A stretch of DNA of 64,000 bases from Acephala macrosclerotiorum (lineage: Eukaryota; Ascomycota; Leotiomycetes; Helotiales; Mollisiaceae): contig MU119263.1 in assembly GCA_014904845.1 (NCBI GenBank), positions 62,001 through 126,000 of the forward strand. Reading direction: 5' to 3'. The notes below the pieces were generated by a model. That model saw nothing but the letters and a program-made list of their open reading frames with translations. It ran no database searches and had not been told where the DNA came from. How positions within the stretch are numbered: position 1 is the stretch's first letter; each line of letters begins with the position of its first letter. A program made the position numbers and the translations under genes. Shown piece after piece: positions 23,616 to 35,167 of the stretch.

Positions 23616-24349
23616 GGCTACTGATGTTGGAAACTTCAAAAGTGTTCAAGATGACTTGGAGATGATTTGGTTGCGAAAGGCTGTATAACATGGGACTTGG
23701 ATATGTGATACCAATCTGTCGCTTTATTGGGAGGAATCACTTGCTTTATTACGAGTATACGGATTATGAACAAACGGATTATGGAGTACGAGGAGTTCAT
23801 TTTTGGGTCTCTGGTTTGAGACCAACCTTTTTCTCTGTATTTGATTCACTTCTACCTCTACGACTGTATCCTCTATCATCCCAATCAAACAATTTCAAAA
23901 GAATTGTGTCGTTTAATCATCATCCTCAGCAGCCACACCCAAAAAAATCTTCAAGCGCTTCAAGTGAAGCATAATCCCCCTTGCGTTGCTCTTCTTCTTT
24001 ACGCTCCCTCACCCAATCTTTGCTTCAAGCGCCCAACTACCGAAGGCACAGCAGTCCCCTCTTTCCCCTTTTCCGTTCCCGTTTCGTTTCGTTCGCTTTT
24101 TGAATACTGCAAGGCGCAGCCACATCTCCAGCTGGTCCCTCTTTCTGTCGACCGACGGCACAGCAGCGGTTCGTCTTTCCCTCAGAATGGCTGGGCTTGC
24201 GCCATAAGGCTGTGCCGCAAAGCTAGAATCGGCCCCCACGATCTTGGGTCGAGCCGTCTGTTCCGGGACTTTGGATCGGGATCAGTTAGTAATCTTTCGT
24301 GCTGGGTGATCAACGAGTCGAGATGGGTGGCGCGGTTGGTGTTTTTGGC

Positions 24350-24388
<39 letters not shown>

Positions 24389-25655
24389 CGTCATCATGGT
24401 TGAGGGTGAAGCATTTGGAGGTGCTGTCACAGTATACTATACGATTTTGGTGAGCATTTTGGAGCACGCTAAAAAGATCTGTCGAAATGTCTCAACTTGC
24501 GACGGGTGACTTTCTCGGAACTTTATTTTCGATAATGAGAATCTGCGTTGAGCTCGAAGGATGCAAGGACGCATCTACAATGTCTCTCATCGGGGCGGCT
24601 AGGACTCATAAGGAGGTCTTATTCGACGTCGTCTTCAAACCAGTGTTGCGGTTGGCTGTCGGGACATCTGCAGGTCGAGTCCTCGTGTGCTCATGGGTAC
24701 TCGTGCTTCGCTGCAGTTTGCGCAAGCATGATGATGATGAAAATGGCAAGCCCTTTCTAATTTTGCTTGACGTCGTTGCTGTTGCTTCAGTGTTGATGGT
24801 CAGTCTCTGATCCCGTGCTGGTCTGGTCTAGTCTGGCAAGAAGAGAAGGAGCGAAGTTTAGATCGCGCGATCACACGCCACCTCTCCGAATCCCTTCAAC
24901 CTTCCCTCCTCTCTTGTATTCGAATTTTTTTGATCACAGGCTGTTCGTATTTCTGTTTTAGGTCGTCTAGAACGAATGCATTCCTTTTGCAGTCGCATTT
25001 TTTTGCCTTTGTGTGCGGCTTGGGTGAGCCTTCAACCGCTCCCCACACCTCCTCGCGCCTTCCCTTCACAACACCTTCCTCGCACCACAACAATCTCCCA
25101 TTCAAAATCTCTTTCCGATTTCCCTCTCCCTCTTCCTTTCTTCTTCACACCTCACCACCCACAGTCCGCTCTTCACCCGATTCACCTCGAACCCCGGTCA
25201 ATGCATAATTCCTTATTGTCACCGAAACGTTCCGATAGCTGCGAAAGCAGGCCTGCAGGTCCAATCTCTCGGTGCCTCTATTGTTTAAAGTATGGTACAC
25301 GCTAGGTTCAACTAGGCAGGTAAGCTCTGTCCGAATACAAGTATGGAGGGTTCGAAATGATGCTGTGTACTCGATATTTTTGTTCGAGGATGTGTTTTCT
25401 GCAATTGGCCGTTGCGATACTCGATGGCTGGTAGAGAGGAGACGGGAGAGCCCCGGTAAGTGATTCTTGTCCTGGTTGGGGAAGTGTGGATGCTGACTTG
25501 GACCAGACAATTGAAGAAGAAGAGGAAGTCCCTCGACGCGTCAAGCATGCTATTGATCAAGGCAAATGCCCTGCTAATCTGCGGAGCACGCAAGGCGAGT
25601 GATGTTCCTGCCATGCTGGGATTGATGCAGGTTCTGACTTGAGACCGGCCTGCAG
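23616..25655. other. Intergenic, gene-poor
   Basis: About 2 kb with no recognisable domain. It includes a long T tract (24353-24388) and CT-rich leader-like sequence around 25030-25190, which could be the 5' region of the small spliced gene proposed next. Confidence 0.45.
24353..24388. repeat. Homopolymer T tract, 36 nt
   Basis: Thirty-six consecutive T. It could be the complement of a retroposon poly-A tail, but no element body is visible next to it, so a plain slippage tract is as likely. Confidence 0.9.
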
Positions 25656-26137
25656 ACCGAAGAAGACGAAGATATTTCAACTCGAAATACGATTGGAGCT
25701 CGAATTCGAACAGGACGCGTCCTACTATCAATGCTGCTGGATACTCCATCTGCTACCGATTCTAGCTGCAGCATGGCCGATGAAGGCCGAGAACCTTCTC
25801 TGCGGATTTTGAATGCTCTTCAACGCATGAGGTTCCCCCACCTTCAGTCACGCCAGGTATGACTTCCCTTCCAACATCCTATGTGCTCTTTACTCACCAA
25901 ATCCTCCTCTCAGAGTTCTGCACCATCAAATTTCTTGAAGCGGTACCTACTCACCAAGCCAATGATGTTCAATCGAAGACGAATACGTTTTGCTTGCCGC
26001 AATGTAAGTTGCTATCTCTTTTGTGGAGGCCTTATGTTCACAAGAATCGATCACAGAGATCTCTGATGCAACGCCTCGAGCCAGACTCAACGATGTCCTC
26101 TTGTTTCGAAACTTTTTATATTTCCGGACCGAAGTGA
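25656..26137 (+). CDS. Possible small spliced gene (3' exons only), unknown function
   Basis: Three exon-like blocks join in frame through two well-formed short introns: 25656-25856, intron gtatga...tctcag to 25913, 25914-26003, intron gtaagt...cacag to 26056, and 26057-26137 ending in TGA. The joined frame has no stop and codes about 123 residues, starting acidic (TEEDED...) and with a basic central part (RRRIRFACR). Upstream exons and the true start are unclear; a small exon near 25430 and one near 25505 are candidates. No family is recognised. The support is only the coincidence of good splice sites with open frame. Confidence 0.3.
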
Positions 26138-26546
26138 GTGCCGACTTCGGCACAGGACGGTAGCAGCAATCGTCTCAAGTGGTGCTGTGCCGCCCGCCTG
26201 CTTTTCAGCCCCCAAGTTACCATAAATGGGCTGAATCTTGTCGTGTTGATTGGCGTTCTCGTCAATTTAATCAGGTCAATTCGATAATCATGCTTGTTTT
26301 AACATCAACAACCCAGTCAAGATCAGCAATCAAATTTTAGGCAGCTTGATCCACGGCGAGGGGCCGCAGGAGAGATGACAACGCATTCTTGACTTTCAAG
26401 GCCGCCTCCTTTCCTCTCACTCTGTTCTCATTGTGCGACGAGAAAGATGGCGAATTGTGACAGTGAATGAGATACTCTGAGGCGGCGTGATGGATGCTCA
26501 ATTCACGAGGCTGTTTGACGAGTGGCATGGTAATGCAGATATCTCG
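26138..26546. other. Intergenic / promoter of the DUF6536-like gene
   Basis: About 400 nt with no gene seen. Confidence 0.5.
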
Positions 26547-29160
26547 ATGGTAGATCTCGAGTAAGAACACCCTCAATTGAGGTGAAGCGACAGTGCTAAC
26601 GAATTAATAGCATAAACAACAATCCCGATCACGTTGCAATTTCATCCTCGAGCTCGCCGGAGCACAGCAAAACGCACGCCAGGGACAGCTTCACAGACAT
26701 CACTCCCGTTTCACCATCCGAATACGATAATGCCTCGTCGCGAACACTTCTACGAAAAGGGAGCTTTACAACAAATACATCGACGAACTTTGAATCGCTG
26801 GAAACACCGAACAAGAATAGATTTCCGCGCCAGAGATTCAATATCCGAAACTTATACCCCAAGACCACCAAATTTTTGCGGCAGCCATCCGCCGCATCCT
26901 CATTCGATGGCACATTCGCACACGGTAAGCCAGGGTGGTGGAAGAAGCAGATGCTATCAGACAGAAGTCTGCGGTCAATGGCAGGATTCACACTAATTTG
27001 TGCGGTCATTATGTTCATCATCATTTTCAGTTACCTGAAAGATTTTGTAGGAAGGATCAATAAGAACACGACATCTGTCGGAGGAAAGGACGGGGAGAAG
27101 TGCAGTACTATGGAGGCAAGGAATGTGGTGCGTATCTTCTTTCTTCTCTGCATCATCAGACATTTGATATCTGCGGAGTTTACCTCAAATGCTTATTTCT
27201 GATGACACGCACAGGCCGTTCATCTGTTCATCAACATCGCAGCAACGATGATACTAGGTTGCTCGAATACATACCAACAACTTGTTACCGCTCTGAGGGT
27301 TGGCGAAGTAAGATGGACGCTAAGTAACAAGGGAGACGCACGAGTGGGGACGAATAGCCCCTGGAACATTAATGATAAGCGGGAAGGAAAGCTCAAAGCT
27401 TGGCTTTGCTGGATATTACTGATCACCACTTCCATTGTAAGCCCTCCTCCCCTTCAGGAAGGCCAGATCTGATCGAAAATCCATAGCCAGTTCATTTCCT
27501 AGCCAATTCGGTCATTGGGCCTTCATTCTATATCCATCCTCCCACAACTGTAACCTACAGCACAACCACCACGCCGGTTGGAAGCGTACTGGACACCTGG
27601 GCTTATGAGATAAGCCAGTTCGACTCTGGCTGCTGGACTGCATTCAGAACAGGCTCTTACGTCCTTCCGTCATCAGTCGGCGAAATTGCCCTTGCTTATA
27701 ACGCCGATGTACTGGGAAACACCACCACTTACGCCTCCGTCAACGTTCAATTTACTGGAAATTGCACCTCGTTCCTCAACAACACTTCTGCTGCCATCGC
27801 TCTTGCCGAAGGAAACTACTCGACATCGTGGGAGATGCAGAGATATTTCAAGGGAAATTGCTACATGGGAACTGATGTGAGATGCACATTGCAGGATCCA
27901 CAGCCCAAACGATGCCGCGAGAATGTCAGAATGCAGGCCGCGTTCATTCTCGGGGGCTGTTTATTGATCAAGGCCATGTACATGATCGTGCTCAACTTTC
28001 GCGCTCGGTACCAGGTGAAAGATCACCTTCTCACTCTGGGGGATGTTATTGTTGCCTCAGTCCTCGATCCGGAGCTGAAAATCCAAAACGAATGTCTTCT
28101 CAACTCTGGAGACGGCTACAGACTTCAAGTCAAACATACCTGCCACAAACATTGCAAGGACCCCATACCCAGCACACATGGTGACAGCATTGGGCATTGT
28201 CAAAAATGCAAAAAGTGGAACGAGATTAACAAATCGGCTGATCTTCCTCACCCGAGTATCGCGATCAAGTACAAAAGGAGCCTGCTTTCGAATCTAGGCG
28301 GCACGGCAATCACGCAGATGCTCATCCTCATGTTCACAAGTCTTGCCATGCTCGGCGCCTCCATCTTCCTGATCATCTCTATGGCCTACAGCGCCAGCTA
28401 TTATCGCCGGACATGCTCTCGTGGCAATGACAATTCCGGAGAAGACACCAACATTTGCTCCAAATCGCTGATGTGGAACCTTGGGCAAACATTCGGTACT
28501 TGGGGTGGGTTTTTAAGTTCCGCCACACTGACGTCTCTCACTCCCGACTCCCTGGGCTCTGAATTCATGGCTTTTGCTATTTCGAACGGAGCTCAATTTC
28601 TATATTCTCTTCTTTACCTCTTGCTCATCTACAACCTCACGCTTATTGCCATGGAGCACGAATGGGGAGATTGGGAAATCACGAGGAAGAGACCAAGATG
28701 TACGCTCGTGCAGGGAGAGCAGTTTCAGCAGAGCTATTGGCTGCAGTTACCTTTCAATGTGTTGTTGCCATTGATGTGTTATGCGGCACTGATGCATTGG
28801 CTGCTGGGGCAGGCGATTAGTGCTACGGAGACGATTTACAGTGATCCGGTTCATGGCGTTGAGCATTCGATTTATTTTGTCACCTACGCGGCGTACCCGA
28901 TCTTCGCGAGTACGGTATTAATGGTTGTCATGACTGTGGTATGCTGGTGGGCTTTCACTTATCGGAGAGAGGGCTTCATTCCTCAGATGTACGGATCTAT
29001 TCGCGCTTGCTGTGCGTCAACAACGGAACTTACGGATTTCAATCGAGAGGGTATTATTTGGGGCGATCTTGGGCAGGGCGAGAAGTTTCGACATGCGGGA
29101 TTCACGTTGGAGGAGCCAGGAAAGATCGTTCCCGCAGAGCTTTATTGTGGAAAGGGTTGA
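26547..29160 (+). CDS. DUF6536-like multi-pass membrane protein
   Basis: Four exons, 26547-26560, 26611-27127, 27215-27436 and 27487-29160, give 808 residues with all junctions in frame. The first exon codes only MVDL plus two bases; it was chosen because a branch point and acceptor at 26610 precede the open frame. The N-terminal 115 residues are Ser/Thr-rich and cytosolic. Hydrophobic helices follow: SMAGFTLICAVIMFIIIF, AVHLFINIAATMILGCSNTYQQL, a WLCWILLITTSI segment, then a lumenal region with many N-x-S/T sites, a helix at about AAFILGGCLLIKAMYMIV, and three or four more near the C-terminus. A Cys/His-rich cluster (HTCHKHCKD...HCQKCKKW) sits in the middle soluble loop. The HLFIN...GCSN...QQL block is the signature I associate with fungal DUF6536 proteins. 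Function unknown. Confidence 0.75.
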
Positions 29161-30524
29161 GGGCCGAAAAAAGTCCTTCGAGCATCAATGCCAGAGTAAT
29201 CAGAGCTGGCTATCAAATTAGCAAGAGCTTCGAGAATAATCTACCACAGGGTTGCCACAGGGACCGAGATTCAATAGAAGCAAGCCATATCGCCCTCTCA
29301 ATTGAAGACTACGCTTGTACTTCTAGGGATCCCATGTTAGGCATGCGTTTTGTTGGATTCGGGTGAGCATAGCAGCGAACTCCCGACCAAGATCAAAATG
29401 CTGACATCAGCCTCACATGCTCAAGTCCTCGAAAGACTATCTCATGGACCTATCGTCCACACATGCGAGCCCGAGCTGTAGCAGTGGGATCATCATCATG
29501 ATTTCTTGGCCCACTCGCCGCATTACTGCAGGATGGAATCAATACTCTCACCTCGCCTTTAAGGCCCAAAGCTCAATTTAGTCAGCATCCAAATACAGAC
29601 ATATCGACTAGTCTGACTACATGTCCACTACCTCTCGGAAACAGTATGGATCTATACCCTCCTCACACTTTCCTTACTCCTGCCTCGAGCTCTTCCCCTC
29701 GCACTATATCTTACTAAAAAGCTATACTTTCTTTCCGGTCACGAGACGGCATCTGCAGTATGATCATATCTATATGTTTAGAAGCTCTTTGCTTTGAGTT
29801 TGATTGCTAGTTGCCGATATAGATAGTGCAGGAGCTCTGAGCTTGAGCTAGTGGAAAAAATCCTGGGATTTGGGGCGAATGTTGCTTGGTGTTGCAGGGC
29901 CCGGAGTTGCTATTATGGGGGCTTGGTTGTGGAAGGAGCAGGTGCTTGCTGCTTCTGCGCAGGCCAAAGAAAAAACGAAGGCAAGACAAAGATATTTGGG
30001 GCCGGACCCAAGTGGCGGGGTAGAGAGGAGCTATTGCGCAAGACGCGAGGCTCTCGGCTCGGACATTCTGCTCACCAAAATCTCCCACATGCAACGGTCA
30101 TTCAAAATATAGAGGATACACAAGCATGACACTTGGAGTCCAATTTCGTGCACATTTCCGAACCCATTTGGCGTCCAATCACGTCTTCGTCCCCTGCAAT
30201 GATGTATCGGCCTGCATCTCCTATTTTGGATAAATTCTACGATGCTCGCTTCGCTCACGGTTTCTGAAGTTGAGAAGCTCGAGAGGAATAACATGCACAA
30301 AACACGGTTAGCGTACCTTGTACGGTATGTTTTGCATGCTTATCCATTATATTTTCGGCGTTGTCTTCTTCTCCTTCTGGCTTCCCCGGATCTTCTCAAA
30401 GTCTATTCTTGCACTGGACAATTCCGAAGCGTGATCAAAAGAAAACTCTTCCTACCTTCTCTCTACTCTTTTGCCTCTCCCAACATCCAATAGCTTCTAC
30501 AGTTTCCGACTTTACTCCTTCGCC
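29161..30524. other. Intergenic, no gene recognised
   Basis: About 1.36 kb; only short shadow frames. The T/C-rich sequence before 30525 looks like a fungal 5' leader. Confidence 0.5.
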
Positions 30525-31128
30525 ATGCTTCTCTCATTTGTGATACTTACGGCCTTTAACCTCATCCCCCTATCCCAAGCGAGCGTCACGTGTCTCACGG
30601 TCGGAGCAGCCGCGACAGCGACATGGACAGACAGCGCTGGGTTGATATGTACGTGGACAGGCGTCGTGGGGAGTAATTTTGGGAGTAATGAGATTGCTGG
30701 CTCGGAGTACGTACGGGTCAGCGGAAGAGGGGAGGGAAAAGTGCTGATGATTTGAAGTTACAGCTGTAATGGTCGCTGTGGTGTGGGGTGTGATGGCGTT
30801 GCGGTAGGGAATGCTTAGTAAGTGTTGCTTATCCTTCTATTCCTCTTTTAAGATTCCTGGGAAGGTGAGCTAAAAGGACAACAGTACCCAAGATTGCTTT
30901 ACGCATGATATTTGCTCGTATTTTGAGGATGCTAGTGGTGGCGCAAGGTAGGTATGGATGAGGGAGGGGCGAGAAGAAGAAAGGCTGACGATGAACAGTG
31001 ATCCAAATTGTGGAGCAGCGTATGTGGCAGCTGAAGATGATTTCTTGCTGGGTTGGATTGATGGCTGTGGGCAGACGAATCCGGATGAGGGGGTTATGGT
31101 GCCTGCGACGGGGCCTGTTTGTGTTTGA
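30525..31128 (+). CDS. Small secreted Cys-rich protein with phospholipase-A2-like C-x2-HD-x-C motif
   Basis: Four exons, 30525-30706, 30764-30817, 30885-30947 and 30999-31128, with phases that all match, give 142 residues. The first 20 form a signal peptide (LLSFVILTAFNLIPLSQA). The mature part has regularly spaced cysteines and the segment YTQDCFTHDICSYF, in which Cys83-x2-His86-Asp87-x-Cys89 matches the catalytic His-Asp block of secreted phospholipases A2. The preceding CNGRCGVGC block is Gly/Cys-rich, possibly the calcium-loop position. The protein is extracellular and stabilised by disulfides; esterase activity is plausible but unproven. The full PLA2 fold is not evident and the group may be a distinct fungal family of secreted proteins. 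Four short exons for a 142-residue protein is unusual exon density. Confidence 0.75.
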
Positions 31129-32723
31129 TATGGAGAATTTGGCGTCAGAGATACTGACAAGCGTGAAAGAAAGGTGGGTGTAAAGAGATTTTTACAGAAA
31201 ATTTCCACCTACTCTGCAATCTCGCTTTCTTTCCCAGTCTGCGATCACTCATTTCCATGCAGTACCTTAATCGGTTTTGGCGCTGCACTAGGCTCGTGTC
31301 TTAGATCTAGCAGCATGTAATAAAGTACTTCCCCGTTCTTGGCTCCTAGCATCACGATCCAATCTTAAGTAGATATTAGGCTCAAAACATTCAAGCTTAT
31401 TTGATGTAGCGGTCGCATCTTCTAGGGGCTGCTGAAGTAGTCGATGCAGACTTCTTTTAGCTAGGTTCTGCATTGAGCTGTGGACTAGAGCCATTGCGGT
31501 GTGTCGGAAGCTTTGATTTTAAATACCATGCGTTGTTATTCCGCGTGTTTTAGGTTTCCTGTGTTTTCTGCATTCGCGGTATTTTCGGTGTTTTGATTCG
31601 CGTCGTTGCTCGGTGATGTGTATGGAGGTGGCGCAGGTGAAGATGTGGAGGCAGGATGCTTTTTCAACAGGGCATTTCGAAGCTTACCGAAAGAAAAGTC
31701 GAGAGCATTTGGCTCAGAACCTATGGAGGGTTTCTTGGTGTTGGTCTTCATTCTATCGGTTTTTGTCTTGGTCCTGAGTCTTAATATGTTTGATTTTGAT
31801 GCTCGGAAACCGAAGGAACCTGGAACTCTAGGGGAATTTCAGATGAAGCGAGATGTGAAGGGCTTTTCATTTCATAGTCTATTCTTTCCCATTTCCAAAA
31901 CTGGTTTATCTCTAGTTAACTTTCAGGGAGCCCTAAACTTTGGGTCCCAAAGAAGTGTCATTCACGTAACCATCTCAAGGCTTGCCTCCCTTGGACAGAG
32001 AGATCACAGAAGATGATGCGAAACAAGAGATGTCGCTGTCTATTCCCAGATTCTGAGCCTTCCGTACAGGGGTGATGACGTTCCTAAGTGGACTCTTCGA
32101 GACATCGGAAAGACTGTTGCGCCTGAAGGAAATAGGCCAGTTCCAGTAGACACACCAGAAGAAACTGTTGATAGGATGGAAAGATTTATGGTGTGCGCAG
32201 ACATTGATGGTTTCAACGTGGGCCACATTACGACACAGGGATATGGGAAGATGTGGTTTGGCTTTTGGTTCCGAAGTTAAGAAATAAGGGTATATATAGG
32301 CCGAAAGGAGAGTCGGTGACCATGGGAGAGCGTGTATATGGTCATGGTTAGTCCAAGCTGAGGGGTGATCATCCCGTTTCTCGATACAAGTATGATGTGT
32401 ACCAGGAATGAGGAGTAAGGAACCCTCCGGCTCAACGTTTACCCTTGTAGGCTTGTCAAAACGATACCTTGCACTTAGATCTTATTTGAGTTTTGCAATA
32501 AGAAAGACATTCATCCAAAGTTTCTGTTGAAAAGAATGAACAATCTGTAGAATGCGGGGTAAACGCGGGGTAGGAATGCCCTTGGAAAGACTTCTTTCAA
32601 ACTTGCAACACTGAATTTAGAAGTTCGGACTTCCAATTATTATGTTAAGATATTTGCTCGACTTTGAAACTATTATGGGCGAAATCTGAGCACTGATATT
32701 TCCTATGATATATCTGCTAACTC
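31129..32723. other. Intergenic, no gene recognised
   Basis: About 1.6 kb. A minus-strand open frame at 31536-31751 (71 codons, rich in Asn, Thr and Pro) and a plus-strand frame at 31606-32016 overlap each other; neither shows a domain or a signal peptide and I do not call them. Confidence 0.45.
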
Positions 32724-33621
32724 TCAAAGAAAAGCCAGCAATCCAACAAGTGAAAAAAGCAATCCAAATCCTTCAACTCTTCCAGAAGAAGCAGCGCCTA
32801 TGAACCGCACAGTGGATACGGTAGAAGATAGGGTACTCGTGGGCGATGGTGTAGGTGTTGCTTTGAACGTGCTGTTCCCCGGCACCGCGGCGATACTCGT
32901 AGATTCGATCGCACTGGTCGTGGAAATGTACGATGACGGTGATGCAGGAGGGGTGGCCAAGGGCAACGTAGCTGTAATGATAGGGTAAACGACAGTCGAG
33001 CTTAATACAGTAGTAGTGACCCTCGTAGGGCAAGTTGTGACTTCGGCTGCGCACGAAGTGATTGTGTATATCTCAGTCATATATAACGTTGAGGTCGTAT
33101 AGGCTCCGGTAGAGGTTGATGAAGTACTCAATGTCCCAGATGTCGTGGATGATGAGGTTGTGGATACTTTGGAGTACAAGGAGTAATTACTACTCGCTGC
33201 CTCGTGGAACATTGAAATATCCTCCGCAGATCTCCTCCGAATTTCCTGGGCAAGGGGTATTGCACTGGATATCCTGGCCCAGCGCAAAAGCAGTGAAGCT
33301 TTGACCACAGAAATATTGGCTATAAATTGTCAGCAAGGAGCCGGTGGAGACAAGCTATTGCCATACCTGCCATAGATGGCAGCAAATGAATACTCGGCCA
33401 TGCATTCGGACGTGTATAGTTCGACTGTCATGGAAGTCGAGTTGTCGACTGGGATAAATGACGGAGTCACGTAGTTGAAATCATACGCAAACTGGTAGGG
33501 GTGTAGGTAAAAAGCCATTGATAACTGTCCCTCTAGGGGCTAGAATAGTTGCGGAAGAGAGAACCTCGTTAGAAGCAAAAATTGCCAACGACGCGAATGA
33601 GAGACTTTCCGTAGTATACAT
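32724..33621 (-). pseudogene. WSC-domain, Ser/Thr-rich GPI-type cell-wall protein, frameshifted
   Basis: On the minus strand the WSC carbohydrate-binding domain is readable from SMTVELYTSECMAEYS, across an intron (about 33317-33365), to QYFCGQSFTAFALGQ and CNTPCPGNSEEICGGYFNV, which are classic WSC cysteine blocks. It then runs into a stop. The continuation, beginning HEAASSNYSLYS, is in another frame entered by dropping one C within 33201-33210. That frame runs on as a Ser/Thr-rich stalk with a TEIYTITSCAAEVTTCP block and a C-terminal hydrophobic tail after AASSGRVEG, typical of GPI attachment. A signal-like N-terminus (from ATG 33621) also lies in a different frame from the WSC domain. Intact relatives are wall-stress sensors or wall proteins. 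Disrupted by at least one single-base insertion. Confidence 0.75.
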
Positions 33622-33960
33622 AATGCTGAAACTGAGCAAGTGTTTTGGAAACGGAGATCAAGCATAAAGGGAAACAGTGACAATATACGAAGGGATGACT
33701 TGAAGGAAATTGCCAAACGGGAACATGCCGAATTTTCGCAAGCTATATCTTTACCCAAGTCTGCCGGTAGGACAACAATTTAAGATTTGTCTTGCCAAGA
33801 CTCGAGGCGCACCAATTTGCGTGATTGTAACACTTGAGACTTGGGGAAAGGTGACATCGCGAAGCATAAAACATACGTGACGCGGTGTGGCGTTCTGAGG
33901 CGCGAACGCATGTCCTCAAATCGTGTGAGCATCACATGGCAGATAGCCTCTTACCCATCT
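33622..33960. other. Intergenic between two minus-strand pseudogenes
   Basis: About 340 nt with no gene seen. The missing C-terminal part of the alpha-galactosidase would be expected here but I cannot recognise it. Confidence 0.45.
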
Positions 33961-35167
33961 GAGAGGTAAAGTAAGATGCTGGGGTACCAAGAGAGTCTTG
34001 GTTGATGGATATCACATCCTGGTTCACACACACATCAGTCTCTCACACGTCACAAACATGCCAGCATACGCTCACCTCATTCAAAAGAACTTCCTGACTC
34101 GCACTAGAAATCTTCGTCAAATTCGTCCCAATCAACAAGGGACTCTTAGCAATAGCCCACAACCCAAAATGCGCTCTCTCTTCCGCCGCCGTCAACCCTC
34201 CATTCCCAACCTTTAACATATCAAAATCATTGAAACCGCCCGGACCTGCATAAGCCGCCAATCCCGGATTCGCAGCCGCGATATTCGCGATGCTAGACCA
34301 GGAATCCGTGACGTCGGAAGACACGCGCCAGCTGTTGCCCGTTGCAAGTCACCAGGTGTAGACGGAGTCGGCGCCCCAGTTGCGCATTGGGTGGTGGATT
34401 GGACGACCAGAAGCCACAAGGGCGTTGCGCATAGTGGTGTAGCGGGCCTGGGAGGTGAGGGTGCTGGTTGAGGCGGGTGTGTTGCACTGTTTTGTGTTAG
34501 TGAAGAGTTTGTGAAGAGGTAGGTGAAGCGAGTACGTTATGGTACTTTCGGAAATCAATGCCCCATCCCACGAGAGTGCTTGCATCGGCGGTCTCGTAGC
34601 CCGCAGATCCGGGGAAGCCGGAGCAAGTGGTTGTTCCCGAATCTCCGTATAGACCTAGATCATCCCGTAAGCGGTGCTTCGTGGAGACGAGGAACGACTA
34701 AGTGCTTGCCTATCTTTAGACCTAAAGTATGAATCTGATCAGCTACTGCTTTAATCCCATTTGGCCACTTGGTCGAATCCGGTACCAGGAGACCATTGAC
34801 TCTTGAGGACTGAGATCACGTATTATCGATGTTGATTTATTGATACTCCGCTGCCTTGAGACCCAGGCTAACGAACGCATTGGCTGCAAGAGCCGTTGCT
34901 GCTGAACCTAGAAGATTCGATGAGCCTTTTTTTGGGGGGGGGGGGGGGGGGAGGCCCTGGAACTACANNNNNNNNNNGGGGGGGGGGGGGGGGTGATGAG
35001 GGAGAATGATTCACTTAAGCCAGCATTCCAATTGTTGAATCCCATCGCGGGAGTGACTCCGACGCCATTGTCCAGACGTTTGTCAAAAGGTGAGTCGTGG
35101 ACTGGAGCACTTTGGCTGATGGCTGATGCCCCGTATGAAAGTAGGATGAAGGAAAAAGACAGCCTTA
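33961..35167 (-). pseudogene. GH27 alpha-galactosidase, degraded pseudogene with an internal assembly gap
   Basis: The minus strand codes a signal-like stretch, then the GH27 N-terminus LDNGVGVTPAMGFNNWNA. After the gap it continues [65 protein letters not shown] and AYAGPGGFNDFDML, all alpha-galactosidase segments. Breaks include TAA then TGA in the segment that should read YQYINIDDTW-like (about 34800-34840), a TGA after VYTW near 34350, and a non-canonical splice site near 34715. The catalytic nucleophile motif, normally KYDNC, reads KYHN (codon 34539-34541). The gene stops after SINQDSLGTPAS, so the C-terminal beta-sandwich is missing. The ancestor released galactose from oligosaccharides and galactomannan; this copy cannot. 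Confidence 0.88.
34934..34993. other. Assembly gap: 10 N flanked by 18-G and 16-G runs
   Basis: G runs at 34934-34951 and 34978-34993 flank N at 34968-34977. Long G runs beside a gap resemble the no-signal artefact of two-colour sequencing chemistry. Sequence here should not be trusted. Confidence 0.9.
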
